Made by a program: the position numbers and the translations under genes. A stretch of DNA of 64,000 nucleotides from an uncultured Agathobacter sp. (GTDB taxonomy: Bacteria; Bacillota; Clostridia; Lachnospirales; Lachnospiraceae): assembly GCA_934359755.1 (NCBI GenBank), contig CAKRLV010000001.1, forward strand, positions 62,001 to 126,000, read 5' to 3'. Below the pieces are notes generated by a model. That model ran no database searches. It saw only the letters and a list, made by a program, of their open reading frames with translations, and was not told the origin of the DNA. Below are positions 1 to 6,967 of this stretch, in pieces. Position 1 is the stretch's first letter. Each line of letters opens with the position of its first letter.

Positions 1-259
1 ACCGAAAGAAGTTGCCATGCTAAGAACCATAGGAGCTGATGCGACAGGTATGAGTACGGTGTGTGAGGCTATGACGGCTAACCATATGGGAATGAAGATA
101 CTTGGAATATCGTGTATATCAAATTTAGCGTGTGGAATTTCACCGGTACCACTATCACATGAAGAAGTACAAAAGACAGCAGATGAAGTTGCACCTAAAT
201 TCAAGGCTCTTGTAACAGAGATAATTACTACGCTTGGAAAGGAATATATATGCAGATAA
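1..259 (+). CDS. purine-nucleoside phosphorylase, C-terminal part (5' truncated by window)
   Basis: Only the last 85 or so codons are present, read in the frame starting at base 2. The peptide contains MLRTIGADATGMSTVCEAM and then KILGISCISNLACGIS, which match the conserved C-terminal part of the trimeric PNP family (phosphorolysis of inosine and guanosine, purine salvage, cytoplasmic). The stop TAA at 257-259 overlaps the ATG of the next gene (250) by 10 bases, so the two are probably co-transcribed and translationally coupled. The true start lies outside the window. The family call is firm; the exact subtype (PunA/PNP-I versus methylthioadenosine phosphorylase) is less so. Confidence 0.88.
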   Translation, partial: PKEVAMLRTIGADATGMSTVCEAMTANHMGMKILGISCISNLACGISPVPLSHEEVQKTADEVAPKFKALVTEIITTLGKEYICR

Positions 260-1002
260 TTTTTATTCATCACAGTTGCTTTCTTGTAGAAGTTGATGAC
301 AAGGTTTTGATATTTGACTATTTTAATGGAGATAAAGTAGATGGTTTTAAATTTACAGGGAAAATTCCAGAGTACTCACCAGATACTTTAATTTATCTTT
401 TTGCAAGTCATTCACATAAGGATCACTATGATTTGGATACATTGCGATGGGCGGACAAATACAAGAATATCAAATATATTTTTTCAAAAGATATCAGAAT
501 AAGTCCTGCTTTTTTGAAAAGGCATGGAATTGATCCAGAGGTGAGAAAAAGAGTTACATTTGTTGCCCCTGAATCAAAGTATGAGGTGGATGATATTAAG
601 ATTACGACACTTCGTTCTACCGATGCCGGGGTTGCTTTCTATATTTCGTTTAACGGAGTAAATATTCTTCATTGTGGAGATTTGAATGATTGGCATTTGG
701 AAGGTGCAGGAGATCTTATTAATGGCAGAATGCGTAAAAATTTTATGTATGAGATCAGAAAAATGGAGGACAAGCCAATAAATATTGCATTTGTGCCTAT
801 GGATCCAAGACTTGGGAACGCACAATTTAACGCAGTAGATGCTGTACTTAAAAATACCGATGCAGAGTTTGTTTTCCCTATGCATATGTGGCAGGATTAT
901 TCTGGTATAGCAGAATATAAAAGACGTATTTCTAATCTCGGAATGGCTGAGAGAATTATGGATATTTCAAGAGAAAATCAAGTGTTTCCATTTGGAGACT
1001 AA
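250..1002 (+). CDS. MBL-fold metal-dependent hydrolase
   Basis: A 250-residue protein of the metallo-beta-lactamase fold. The metal-binding motif ASHSHKDHYD (about residues 52-61) is the HxHxDH signature, and a second metal-ligand region, NILHCGDLNDWH, lies near residues 138-149. A third possible His ligand is in FVFPMHMWQDYS near residue 212. The arrangement resembles the UlaG/COG2220-like hydrolases; the substrate cannot be told from sequence. The start overlaps the PNP stop by 10 bases, suggesting coupling in a salvage-type operon, but no link in function is evident. It ends just before the next promoter (1006-1034). Confidence 0.8.
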   Translation: MQIIFIHHSCFLVEVDDKVLIFDYFNGDKVDGFKFTGKIPEYSPDTLIYLFASHSHKDHYDLDTLRWADKYKNIKYIFSKDIRISPAFLKRHGIDPEVRKRVTFVAPESKYEVDDIKITTLRSTDAGVAFYISFNGVNILHCGDLNDWHLEGAGDLINGRMRKNFMYEIRKMEDKPINIAFVPMDPRLGNAQFNAVDAVLKNTDAEFVFPMHMWQDYSGIAEYKRRISNLGMAERIMDISRENQVFPFGD

Positions 1003-1005
1003 ATA

Positions 1006-1034
1006 TTGAAAAATTTTCTTGAATACTATATAAT
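1006..1034 (+). promoter_or_regulatory. vegetative promoter for the small membrane gene and alaS
   Basis: TTGAAA at 1006-1011 and TATAAT at 1029-1034 are separated by exactly 17 bases. The -35 starts four bases after the stop codon of the MBL-fold gene. Expected transcription start is near 1041, about 30 bases before the ATG at 1072. Confidence 0.8.
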
Positions 1035-1071
1035 ATTTAGATGTATTTTGAAACGGAATGGAGGACAAATA

Positions 1072-1200
1072 ATGACAAATTTCCTTTTATGTGTTTTACA
1101 ATATTTATTAATTATGATTATTTTAGCAGTAGTTGGATTTTGCGGTGGCAAAGTAGGTGTTGCATTACGCAAAAAGAAAGACTCTAAAATAGACGAATAG
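1072..1200 (+). CDS. small single-pass membrane protein upstream of alaS
   Basis: A 42-residue protein with one hydrophobic stretch (about residues 4-26, rich in Leu, Ile and Val), a Gly-Gly step, and a highly basic tail (RKKKDSK). The ATG at 1072 is chosen because GGAGG at 1060-1064 sits at good spacing; a longer reading from TTG 1006 would start inside the promoter. Vegetative promoter signals lie directly upstream and alaS starts 19 bases downstream, so the two are one operon. The positive-inside rule predicts a cytoplasmic C terminus. I do not recognise the family. Confidence 0.6.
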   Translation: MTNFLLCVLQYLLIMIILAVVGFCGGKVGVALRKKKDSKIDE

Positions 1201-1219
1201 ATTTTGGAGGATATCAGTA

Positions 1220-3880
1220 ATGAAGAAGAATTATGGCGTTAATGAGTTACGTCGAAAATATCTTGAATTTTTTGAGAGTAAGGGACATCTTGCTATGAAG
1301 AGCTTTTCATTGGTTCCACACAATGACAATAGCTTACTTCTTATCAATGCAGGTATGGCACCACTCAAGCCTTATTTTACAGGTCAGGAAGTACCACCAC
1401 GTACAAGGGTGACAACATGTCAGAAGTGTGTACGAACTGGTGATATTGAGAATGTAGGTAAGACAGCCAGACATCTTACATTTTTCGAGATGCTTGGTAA
1501 TTTCTCGTTTGGAGATTATTTTAAGCATGAAGCTATAGCATGGTCATGGGAATTTCTTACAGAAGTTTTAGGACTTGAGAAGGATCGTCTGTATCCATCT
1601 ATATATGGTGAGGATGATGAGGCTTTTGATATCTGGACTAAAGAAATCGGTGTGGATGCTGATAGAATTACAAGATTCTACAGAGATCCAGAGACAGGCG
1701 AGTGTGATAATTTCTGGGAGCATGGTGCAGGACCATGTGGACCATGTTCAGAGATTTACTATGACAGAGGCGAGAAATATGGTTGCGGAAGTCCGGATTG
1801 TAAGGTTGGATGTGAATGTGACCGCTTTATGGAAGTATGGAACAATGTATTTACACAGTTCAATGGTGATGGACATGGTGGGTATGAAGAGCTAGAGCAT
1901 AAGAATATAGATACTGGAATGGGTCTTGAGAGACTTGCTGTTGTAATGCAGGATGTAGATTCTGTTTTTGATATTGATACAATGAAGGCTATTAGAGACA
2001 AAGTTTGTGAACTTTCAGGAAAAAAATATCAGGTGGATGCACTTGATGATGTTTCAATCAGACTTATTACAGATCATATCCGTTCATCTACGTTCCTTAT
2101 TTCTGATGGTGTAATGCCATCTAATGAAGGAAGAGGATATGTACTGCGACGCATTATACGTCGTGCTGCAAGACATGGCAGAATGCTTGGCATAGATGGA
2201 ACATTCCTTGCTGCAATTTCACAGGTAGTAATCGACGAAAGTAAGGATGGATATCCAGAACTTGAGGAGAAGAAAGACTTTATCCTTAAGGTTCTGACAC
2301 AGGAAGAAGAGAAGTTTGCAAAGACTATTGATCAGGGACTTGTTATTTTATCCGAGATGGAAGACAAGATGCAGGAAAAGGGTGTCAAGGAACTTCCTGG
2401 TGAGGATGCTTTTAAACTCTATGATACATATGGATTCCCAATAGATCTTACAGCAGAGATTCTTGAAGAAAAAGGATTCTCATATGATGCTGATGGATTT
2501 AAAAACTGTATGGAAGAGCAGAGAAAGAAAGCCAGGGCAGCTCGTAAAGAGACTAATTATATGGGCGCAGATGCAGATGTATATAACGATATTGAATCTG
2601 AGATTGTTACAGAGTTTACAGGATATGACCGTACTACCGACACAGACAAGGTTGCGATACTTACAACTGAATCTGAGGTTGTAGAGGCATTGTCAGACGG
2701 AGACAGAGGTTCTATTATTGTATCAAAGACTCCTTTCTATGCTACAATGGGTGGACAGCAGGGCGATAAGGGTATTATCACATCTGCCGGTGGAAAATTT
2801 ATAGTAGAAGATACTGTTAAGGTTGTTGGAAACAGATATGCACATGTTGGATATGTTGCAGAAGGAATGATAAGAACTGGTGAAGAGGTTACTTTATCTG
2901 TTGACGAGAAGCTTAGAAGCATGACATGTAAGAACCACTCAGCTACACATCTTCTTCAGAAAGCACTCAGAGAAGTTCTGGGAACTCATGTTGAGCAGGC
3001 TGGTTCATATCAGGATAGCGAGAGAACCAGATTTGATTTTTCTCACTTCTCAGCAATGACAGCTGATGAATTAAAGAAAGTAGAAGATATGGTAAATGCC
3101 AAAATAGCAGAAGCAATACCTGTTACAACAGAAGTTATGACTGTTGATGAAGCAAAGAAAACGGGGGCTATGGCTTTGTTTGGCGAGAAGTATGGCGAGA
3201 AAGTCCGTGTAGTTTCTATGGGGGATTTCTCTAAGGAATTCTGTGGTGGAACACATGTTAAGAATACATCTGATATTGCAGCATTTAAGATTTTATCAGA
3301 AAGCGGTGTAGCGGCTGGTGTGCGTCGTATAGAAGCATTGACAGGTGAGAATGTTTTGGCTTACTATGCTAAGCTTGAGCAGGAACTTAATGAGGCAGCT
3401 AAGGTTGTCAAGTCTACACCTGCTAATCTTGTTGAGAGACTCGAGAAGATGATGGCAGAAATCAAAGCTTTACAGAGTGAGAATGAGTCATTAAAGAGTA
3501 AGGCAGCACAAGATGCTTTAGGTGATGTAATGGATCAGGTTGTTGATGTAAATGGTGTTAAGCTTTTAGCTACCAGCGTATCTGGTGTAGATATGAATGG
3601 ACTTCGTGATCTTGGAGATCAGTTAAAGGACAAGCTTAAAGATGGTGTTGTTGTTCTTGCATCTGAGAAGGATGGAAAAGTAAATCTTATCGCTATGGCT
3701 ACAGAATCAGCTCAGAAAGCCGGTGCACACGCAGGAAATCTCATTAAAGCAATTGCCGCTAAAGTTGGTGGTGGCGGTGGTGGACGTCCGAACATGGCGC
3801 AGGCTGGTGGTAAGAATCCGGCAGGAATTCCTGATGCAATAGCAGGAGCTAAAGATGCATTAACTGATATGATTAAATAA
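1220..3880 (+). CDS. alaS: alanine--tRNA ligase
   Basis: At 886 residues the protein has the usual full length of AlaRS, which charges tRNA-Ala in the cytoplasm. The class II catalytic core is at the N terminus (RRKYLEFFESKGH, then TFFEMLGNFSFGDYFK near 95-110). The editing domain carries the zinc-type NHSATHLLQ motif and CGGTHVKNT further on, which clear mischarged Ser and Gly. The C-terminal oligomerisation/DHHA1 domain ends in the glycine-rich GGGGGGRPNMAQAGG. A GGAGG site at 1206-1210 supports the ATG at 1220. It is co-transcribed with the 42-residue gene. No terminator hairpin was seen right after the stop. Confidence 0.97.
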   Translation: MKKNYGVNELRRKYLEFFESKGHLAMKSFSLVPHNDNSLLLINAGMAPLKPYFTGQEVPPRTRVTTCQKCVRTGDIENVGKTARHLTFFEMLGNFSFGDYFKHEAIAWSWEFLTEVLGLEKDRLYPSIYGEDDEAFDIWTKEIGVDADRITRFYRDPETGECDNFWEHGAGPCGPCSEIYYDRGEKYGCGSPDCKVGCECDRFMEVWNNVFTQFNGDGHGGYEELEHKNIDTGMGLERLAVVMQDVDSVFDIDTMKAIRDKVCELSGKKYQVDALDDVSIRLITDHIRSSTFLISDGVMPSNEGRGYVLRRIIRRAARHGRMLGIDGTFLAAISQVVIDESKDGYPELEEKKDFILKVLTQEEEKFAKTIDQGLVILSEMEDKMQEKGVKELPGEDAFKLYDTYGFPIDLTAEILEEKGFSYDADGFKNCMEEQRKKARAARKETNYMGADADVYNDIESEIVTEFTGYDRTTDTDKVAILTTESEVVEALSDGDRGSIIVSKTPFYATMGGQQGDKGIITSAGGKFIVEDTVKVVGNRYAHVGYVAEGMIRTGEEVTLSVDEKLRSMTCKNHSATHLLQKALREVLGTHVEQAGSYQDSERTRFDFSHFSAMTADELKKVEDMVNAKIAEAIPVTTEVMTVDEAKKTGAMALFGEKYGEKVRVVSMGDFSKEFCGGTHVKNTSDIAAFKILSESGVAAGVRRIEALTGENVLAYYAKLEQELNEAAKVVKSTPANLVERLEKMMAEIKALQSENESLKSKAAQDALGDVMDQVVDVNGVKLLATSVSGVDMNGLRDLGDQLKDKLKDGVVVLASEKDGKVNLIAMATESAQKAGAHAGNLIKAIAAKVGGGGGGRPNMAQAGGKNPAGIPDAIAGAKDALTDMIK

Positions 3881-3908
3881 CATATTTTTATCTATAGTAA
3901 GTATTTTG

Positions 3909-3932
3909 ATGATTAAAGGTGTAAAAGGTATC
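3909..3932 (+). repeat. copy 1 of a dispersed 23-24 bp motif
   Basis: The bases from ATGATTAAAGG to AAAAGGTATC recur at 4596-4618 with a single one-base difference in length. This copy lies after alaS and before the rpsU promoter; the other lies just before the first COG0523 gene. No function is known to me; chance is possible in AT-rich spacer DNA. Confidence 0.45.
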
Positions 3933-3994
3933 GTCGAAATGTCATAGAAAAGGCATCGAAAGCATCGAAAAGTTGATTTATTTTAAAATATGTA

Positions 3995-4022
3995 TTGACA
4001 AATCATAATAATCGGCTATAAT
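3995..4022 (+). promoter_or_regulatory. vegetative promoter of rpsU
   Basis: TTGACA at 3995-4000 and TATAAT at 4017-4022 with a 16-base spacer. Both hexamers are perfect consensus, as expected for a ribosomal protein gene. Transcription would start near 4029, giving a leader of about 70 bases. Confidence 0.85.
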
Positions 4023-4097
4023 ACTTTTTAGTGCAAATTAAGAATTACCTTACAGTTGATGCACAATACACAACTGGAGGGAGGTTAGGTGTGAGCT

Positions 4098-4274
4098 ATG
4101 TCTAGTGTTATCGTAAAAGAAAATGAGACTTTAGATAGCGCTTTACGCAGATTCAAGAGAAACTGTGCTAAGGCTGGTATCCAGCAGGAGATTCGTAAGC
4201 GTGAGCATTACGAGAAGCCATCAGTAAAGCGTAAGAAGAAATCTGAAGCAGCTAGAAAAAGAAAATACAATTAA
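4098..4274 (+). CDS. rpsU: 30S ribosomal protein S21
   Basis: A 58-residue, very basic protein starting MSSVIVKENETLDSALRRFK and ending in the Lys/Arg-rich KRKKKSEAARKRKYN. This is the standard S21 pattern (small-subunit protein near the anti-Shine-Dalgarno region). The start ATG at 4098 is preceded by an extended GGAGGGAGG at 4077-4085. It is a single-gene unit with a strong promoter at 3995-4022 and a terminator at 4282-4315. It is easily missed because of its length. Confidence 0.97.
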   Translation: MSSVIVKENETLDSALRRFKRNCAKAGIQQEIRKREHYEKPSVKRKKKSEAARKRKYN

Positions 4275-4281
4275 TGTATTC

Positions 4282-4315
4282 AAAAAGACTATCGTATTAC
4301 GATAGTCTTTTTTTT
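4282..4315 (+). terminator. Rho-independent terminator of rpsU
   Basis: AAAGACTATCGTA and its complement TACGATAGTCTTT form a stem with a short loop, followed by an uninterrupted run of T to 4315. It lies eight bases after the rpsU stop codon. Confidence 0.92.
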
Positions 4316-4376
4316 ACATAATAGTATAATTTTCCTGCAACGTAAAAGAATCCGCAGGGATACTATAATTTTGGTT

Positions 4377-4510
4377 GTTAGCAGTACAATTCTGTTTGTA
4401 TAGTTAGCAGTATAATTCTGTTTGTATAGTTAGCAGTATAATTCTGTTTGTATAGTTAGCAGTATAATTCTGTTGTTTTGTATAGTTAACAGTATAATTC
4501 TGTTTGCAAT
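4377..4510 (+). repeat. five-copy 26-bp tandem repeat containing TATAAT in most units
   Basis: The unit is GTTAGCAGTATAATTCTG followed by TTTGTATA. Copies lie at 4377-4402, 4403-4428, 4429-4454, 4455-4484 (with a four-base insertion) and 4485-4510 (degenerate end). The first copy reads TACAAT where the others read TATAAT. Units abut without spacers, so this is not CRISPR. The near-identity of copies 2 and 3 implies recent slippage or unequal exchange. Confidence 0.9.
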
Positions 4511-4595
4511 ATTTGACAAATAAGAGTAAAATATAATGTCGTGAATTTTAATATGTTAATAGTTCACTACTAGGAGCTTAAGTGGTTATAATAAT

Positions 4596-4618
4596 ATGAT
4601 TAAAGGGTAAAAGGTATC
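4596..4618 (+). repeat. copy 2 of the dispersed 23-24 bp motif
   Basis: Matches 3909-3932 except for one missing base in the middle. It abuts the 16-bp palindrome at 4619-4634 and so sits in the expected leader of the first COG0523 gene. Confidence 0.45.
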
Positions 4619-4634
4619 ATAATATTAATATTAT
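4619..4634 (+). promoter_or_regulatory. 16-bp perfect palindrome, possible operator
   Basis: ATAATATTAATATTAT reads the same on both strands and lies 20 bases before the start codon of a metal-chaperone-type gene. A dimeric metal-responsive repressor site is one reading. It does not match the Zur or Fur boxes I know, and pure A/T palindromes arise easily by chance. Confidence 0.35.
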
Positions 4635-4653
4635 AGAATAGGAGATAGAAGAG

Positions 4654-5814
4654 ATGACAAAAATTGATATTTTTTCAGGATTCCTTGGAGCTGGAAAGAC
4701 AACTCTGATTAAGAAGATGCTAGAAGAAAGTTTTAAAGATGAACAGATTGTTTTAATAGAGAACGAATTTGGTGAAGTAGGAATCGATGGAGGATTCCTT
4801 AAAGATTCAGGTATTGAGATTTCGGAGATGAATTCTGGATGCATTTGTTGTTCTTTAGTTGGAGATTTTGCAGCTAACCTACATGAGGTTATTGAGAAAT
4901 TCCATCCAGATAGAATTCTTATTGAGCCATCTGGAGTTGGAAAGTTATCAGATGTCATGAAATCTGTAATTGATATAGAAAAAGAAGAGGATGTTAAGCT
5001 TAACGGACTTGTTACCGTTGTGAATGCAAAGAAAGCAAGCAAGCAGATGAAGGCTTTTGGTGAGTTCTTTAATAACCAGATTGAGTATGCTACAACAGTT
5101 ATTTTAAGCAGGTCACAGGATGCAACACCAGAGCAGCTTGAGTTCTGCGTTAAACAGATTCAGGCGCTTAACAAGAATGCAGCAATTATTACTACAGACT
5201 GGAACGCTATATCTGGTGAGAAAATTCTTGAGGTTATTGAAGGACAGGATAATCTAGAAATTAAGGTTCTTGCAGAAGCAAGAAGTGCGCATGATAAGGC
5301 AGAGCATGACCATGAGCATCATCACGATCATGACCATGAAGAGCATGAGCATCATCACGATCACGACCATGAAGAGCATGACCATCATCATGAGCATGAC
5401 CATGAAGAGCATGACCATCATCATGATCACGACCATGAAGAGCATGAACATCATCACGACCACGAGCATGACCATGAAGGGCATGAACATGGACCAAATT
5501 GTACATGTGGATGTCATGACCATGAGCATCATCACCATCATGCAGATGAAGTATTTACAAGCTGGGGCAAGGAAACTCCTCATAAATTCGAGCGTGCTAA
5601 GATTGAAGAGATATTAAAGAGCTTTATTGATGATGATAGAATTTTACGTGCCAAAGGTATGGTTGAGGGCGTAGATGGCAAATGGATTTACTTTGATATG
5701 GTTCCAGGAGATTATGAACTTAGAGATGGCGAGCCGGATTATACAGGACGTCTTGTGGTTATTGGAACTGAAATCCATGAGCATGAGCTTGAAGAAATAT
5801 TTGGTATTGCGTAA
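4654..5814 (+). CDS. COG0523 (CobW/ZNG1-type) GTPase with His-rich metal-binding insert
   Basis: A 386-residue SIMIBI-class P-loop GTPase of the metal-insertion family. Walker A is GFLGAGKTT (9-17) and the family hallmark CxCC appears as GCICCSL (C63, C65, C66). Residues 213-296 are a His/Asp/Glu tract built largely from 11-residue units (HDHEEHEHHHD type, four good copies), with a CTCGCH segment inside it. A CobW C-terminal-like domain follows. The usual NKxD base-recognition motif seems replaced by SRSQ near residue 151. Such proteins pass Zn, Co or Ni to client enzymes; which metal is unknown. The start is set by AGGAGA. It is followed 18 bases later by a paralogue, so they form an operon. 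Confidence 0.88.
   Translation: MTKIDIFSGFLGAGKTTLIKKMLEESFKDEQIVLIENEFGEVGIDGGFLKDSGIEISEMNSGCICCSLVGDFAANLHEVIEKFHPDRILIEPSGVGKLSDVMKSVIDIEKEEDVKLNGLVTVVNAKKASKQMKAFGEFFNNQIEYATTVILSRSQDATPEQLEFCVKQIQALNKNAAIITTDWNAISGEKILEVIEGQDNLEIKVLAEARSAHDKAEHDHEHHHDHDHEEHEHHHDHDHEEHDHHHEHDHEEHDHHHDHDHEEHEHHHDHEHDHEGHEHGPNCTCGCHDHEHHHHHADEVFTSWGKETPHKFERAKIEEILKSFIDDDRILRAKGMVEGVDGKWIYFDMVPGDYELRDGEPDYTGRLVVIGTEIHEHELEEIFGIA
5329..5493 (+). repeat. 33-bp coding tandem repeat encoding the His-rich insert
   Basis: Units of 33 bp at 5329-5361, 5362-5394, 5395-5427 and 5428-5460, with a degenerate fifth at 5461-5493. Each encodes HDHEEH, then Glu or Asp, HHH, then Asp or Glu. Third-position changes between units (CAT/CAC, GAT/GAC) show the array is maintained at the protein level yet remains prone to length change. 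Confidence 0.85.
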
Positions 5815-5832
5815 TTAGGAGAGGATAGATTT

Positions 5833-6777
5833 ATGGCAAAAGAAATTCCAGTATATTTATTTACAGGTTTTATGGATAGTGGTAAGACCTCGTTAATACA
5901 GGAAACTTTATTTGAAAATGACTTTGGTGAGGGTGCTAAGGGTTTACTTATTATGTGTGAAGACGGCGAGGTCGAATTCGATGAAGACAAGCTTAGCACT
6001 ATAAATTTCAAACTTACGTCAATAGAATCAGAGGAAGAGTTTAATAAGCAGAAGCTTGAGCAGTTAAACACAGAGTATATGCCAGAACAGGTATTTATTG
6101 AGTATAATGGTACATGGGGCATTGATAAGATAATTGAGGCAGAGCTTCCGGAAGGCTGGGTTATAGTTCAGTCACTTGCCACTGTTGATTCTACAACATT
6201 TGATCTTTATATGAACAATATGAGAGCTATGATGCAGGAGCAGGTATTTGCCAGTGATGTTATCATTTTTAACAGAACTGATGATGATACTGACAGAGGT
6301 CATTTAAGACGTACTGTTAAGAATATAAATAGAAAAGCTCAGATAGTATATGAGAAAAAAGATGGAACAATAGACGAAAGACCAGAAGAACTTCCATTTG
6401 ATATTAATCAGGATGTTATAGAGTTATCTGATGCTGATTATGCTATATGGTATATGGATGCTATGGAAAATTACAAAAAATACGATCGTAAGAAAGTTAA
6501 ATTCCGAGCTTTGGTATACAATCCTGACAAACTAAAAAAAGGAATAATGGTACCTGGTAGATTTGCCATGACATGTTGCATTGAGGATGTGACATTTATT
6601 GGATTTAAATGCAAGTATGATAAAGAGGATGAATTGCCACATAAATCATGGATAGATATAACTGCAGAAATTCATGTTGAATTTGCAAGAGAGTATAAAG
6701 GAAAAGGACCGGTTCTTTATCCGATAAGTATAGAGCCTGCCGAGAAGCCAGAGGATGAGCTGGTATACTTCTCATAA
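5833..6777 (+). CDS. second COG0523-family GTPase, divergent and lacking CxCC
   Basis: 314 residues. The P-loop is GFMDSGKTS (12-20), and NRTD in IIFNRTDDDT fits the G4 base-recognition motif. The CxCC metal motif of the family is absent; the matching region reads MCEDGEVEFDE. The C-terminal part (about 215-300) resembles a CobW C-terminal beta domain. It is 18 bases downstream of the His-rich paralogue and is followed by a terminator at 6841-6866, so the two form a two-gene unit. A partner or regulatory role next to the canonical paralogue is inference. A GTP-dependent chaperone for another cofactor, such as a corrinoid, is possible. Confidence 0.8.
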   Translation: MAKEIPVYLFTGFMDSGKTSLIQETLFENDFGEGAKGLLIMCEDGEVEFDEDKLSTINFKLTSIESEEEFNKQKLEQLNTEYMPEQVFIEYNGTWGIDKIIEAELPEGWVIVQSLATVDSTTFDLYMNNMRAMMQEQVFASDVIIFNRTDDDTDRGHLRRTVKNINRKAQIVYEKKDGTIDERPEELPFDINQDVIELSDADYAIWYMDAMENYKKYDRKKVKFRALVYNPDKLKKGIMVPGRFAMTCCIEDVTFIGFKCKYDKEDELPHKSWIDITAEIHVEFAREYKGKGPVLYPISIEPAEKPEDELVYFS

Positions 6778-6840
6778 CATATATATATGTCTTAAAATCA
6801 AAAAAATATTGATAATTTTTATCTATTCTATTACAATAGA

Positions 6841-6866
6841 AGGGCGTGTTAAACGCTCTTTTTTTG
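6841..6866 (+). terminator. Rho-independent terminator after the COG0523 pair
   Basis: AGGGCGT (6841-6847) pairs with ACGCTCT (6853-6859) around a five-base loop, followed by seven T. Confidence 0.88.
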
Positions 6867-6938
6867 GATAGGAGTGACTGTTCAGTTATTATACATACCT
6901 ATATTTGTTTTGAGCAGCTGCTAATATAACATAAAATA

Positions 6939-6957
6939 AAGTATATTAACATACTTA
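6939..6957 (+). promoter_or_regulatory. short dyad in the nfnA leader
   Basis: AAGTAT and ATACTT flank ATTAAC a few bases before the GGAGG site of nfnA. It could be an operator or a weak hairpin near the ribosome-binding site. The 101 bases after the terminator at 6841-6866 hold no promoter I can define well. Confidence 0.3.
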
Positions 6958-6967
6958 GGAGGGAAAA

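Larger units (their letters stand above)
4316..4653 (+). other. 338-bp repeat-rich spacer upstream of the COG0523 genes
   Basis: No gene is seen. The spacer holds, in order: an imperfect inverted repeat (ATAGTAT 4321-4327 with ATACTAT 4360-4366, and CCTGC 4334-4338 with GCAGG 4354-4358); the tandem 26-mers at 4377-4510; TTGACA (4513-4518) and TATAAT (4532-4537) only 13 bases apart, too close for a normal promoter; the dispersed motif at 4596-4618; and the 16-bp perfect palindrome at 4619-4634. The next gene has an AGGAGA ribosome-binding site near 4640. The actual promoter is not resolved by eye. Confidence 0.6.

Noticed and set aside
1012..1026. CodY-box-like AATTTTCTTGAATAC inside the alaS promoter spacer
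   Set aside because: About five mismatches to AATTTTCWGAAAATT, too weak to claim in AT-rich DNA.
1041..1219. T-box leader upstream of alaS
   Set aside because: The leader is short, holds a 42-codon gene, and shows no T-box consensus or antiterminator pair.
4377..4510. Possible CRISPR array
   Set aside because: Units abut with no unique spacers, only five copies, and no cas genes are near.
4513..4537. TTGACA and TATAAT as the promoter of the COG0523 operon
   Set aside because: The spacer is 13 bases, well below the 16-18 needed; either hexamer may still act with another partner.
5254..5617. Several frames overlapping the His-rich tract, Met/Val- or Ala/His-rich
   Set aside because: They are translations of the same 33-bp repeat in other frames; only the COG0523 frame joins recognised domains.
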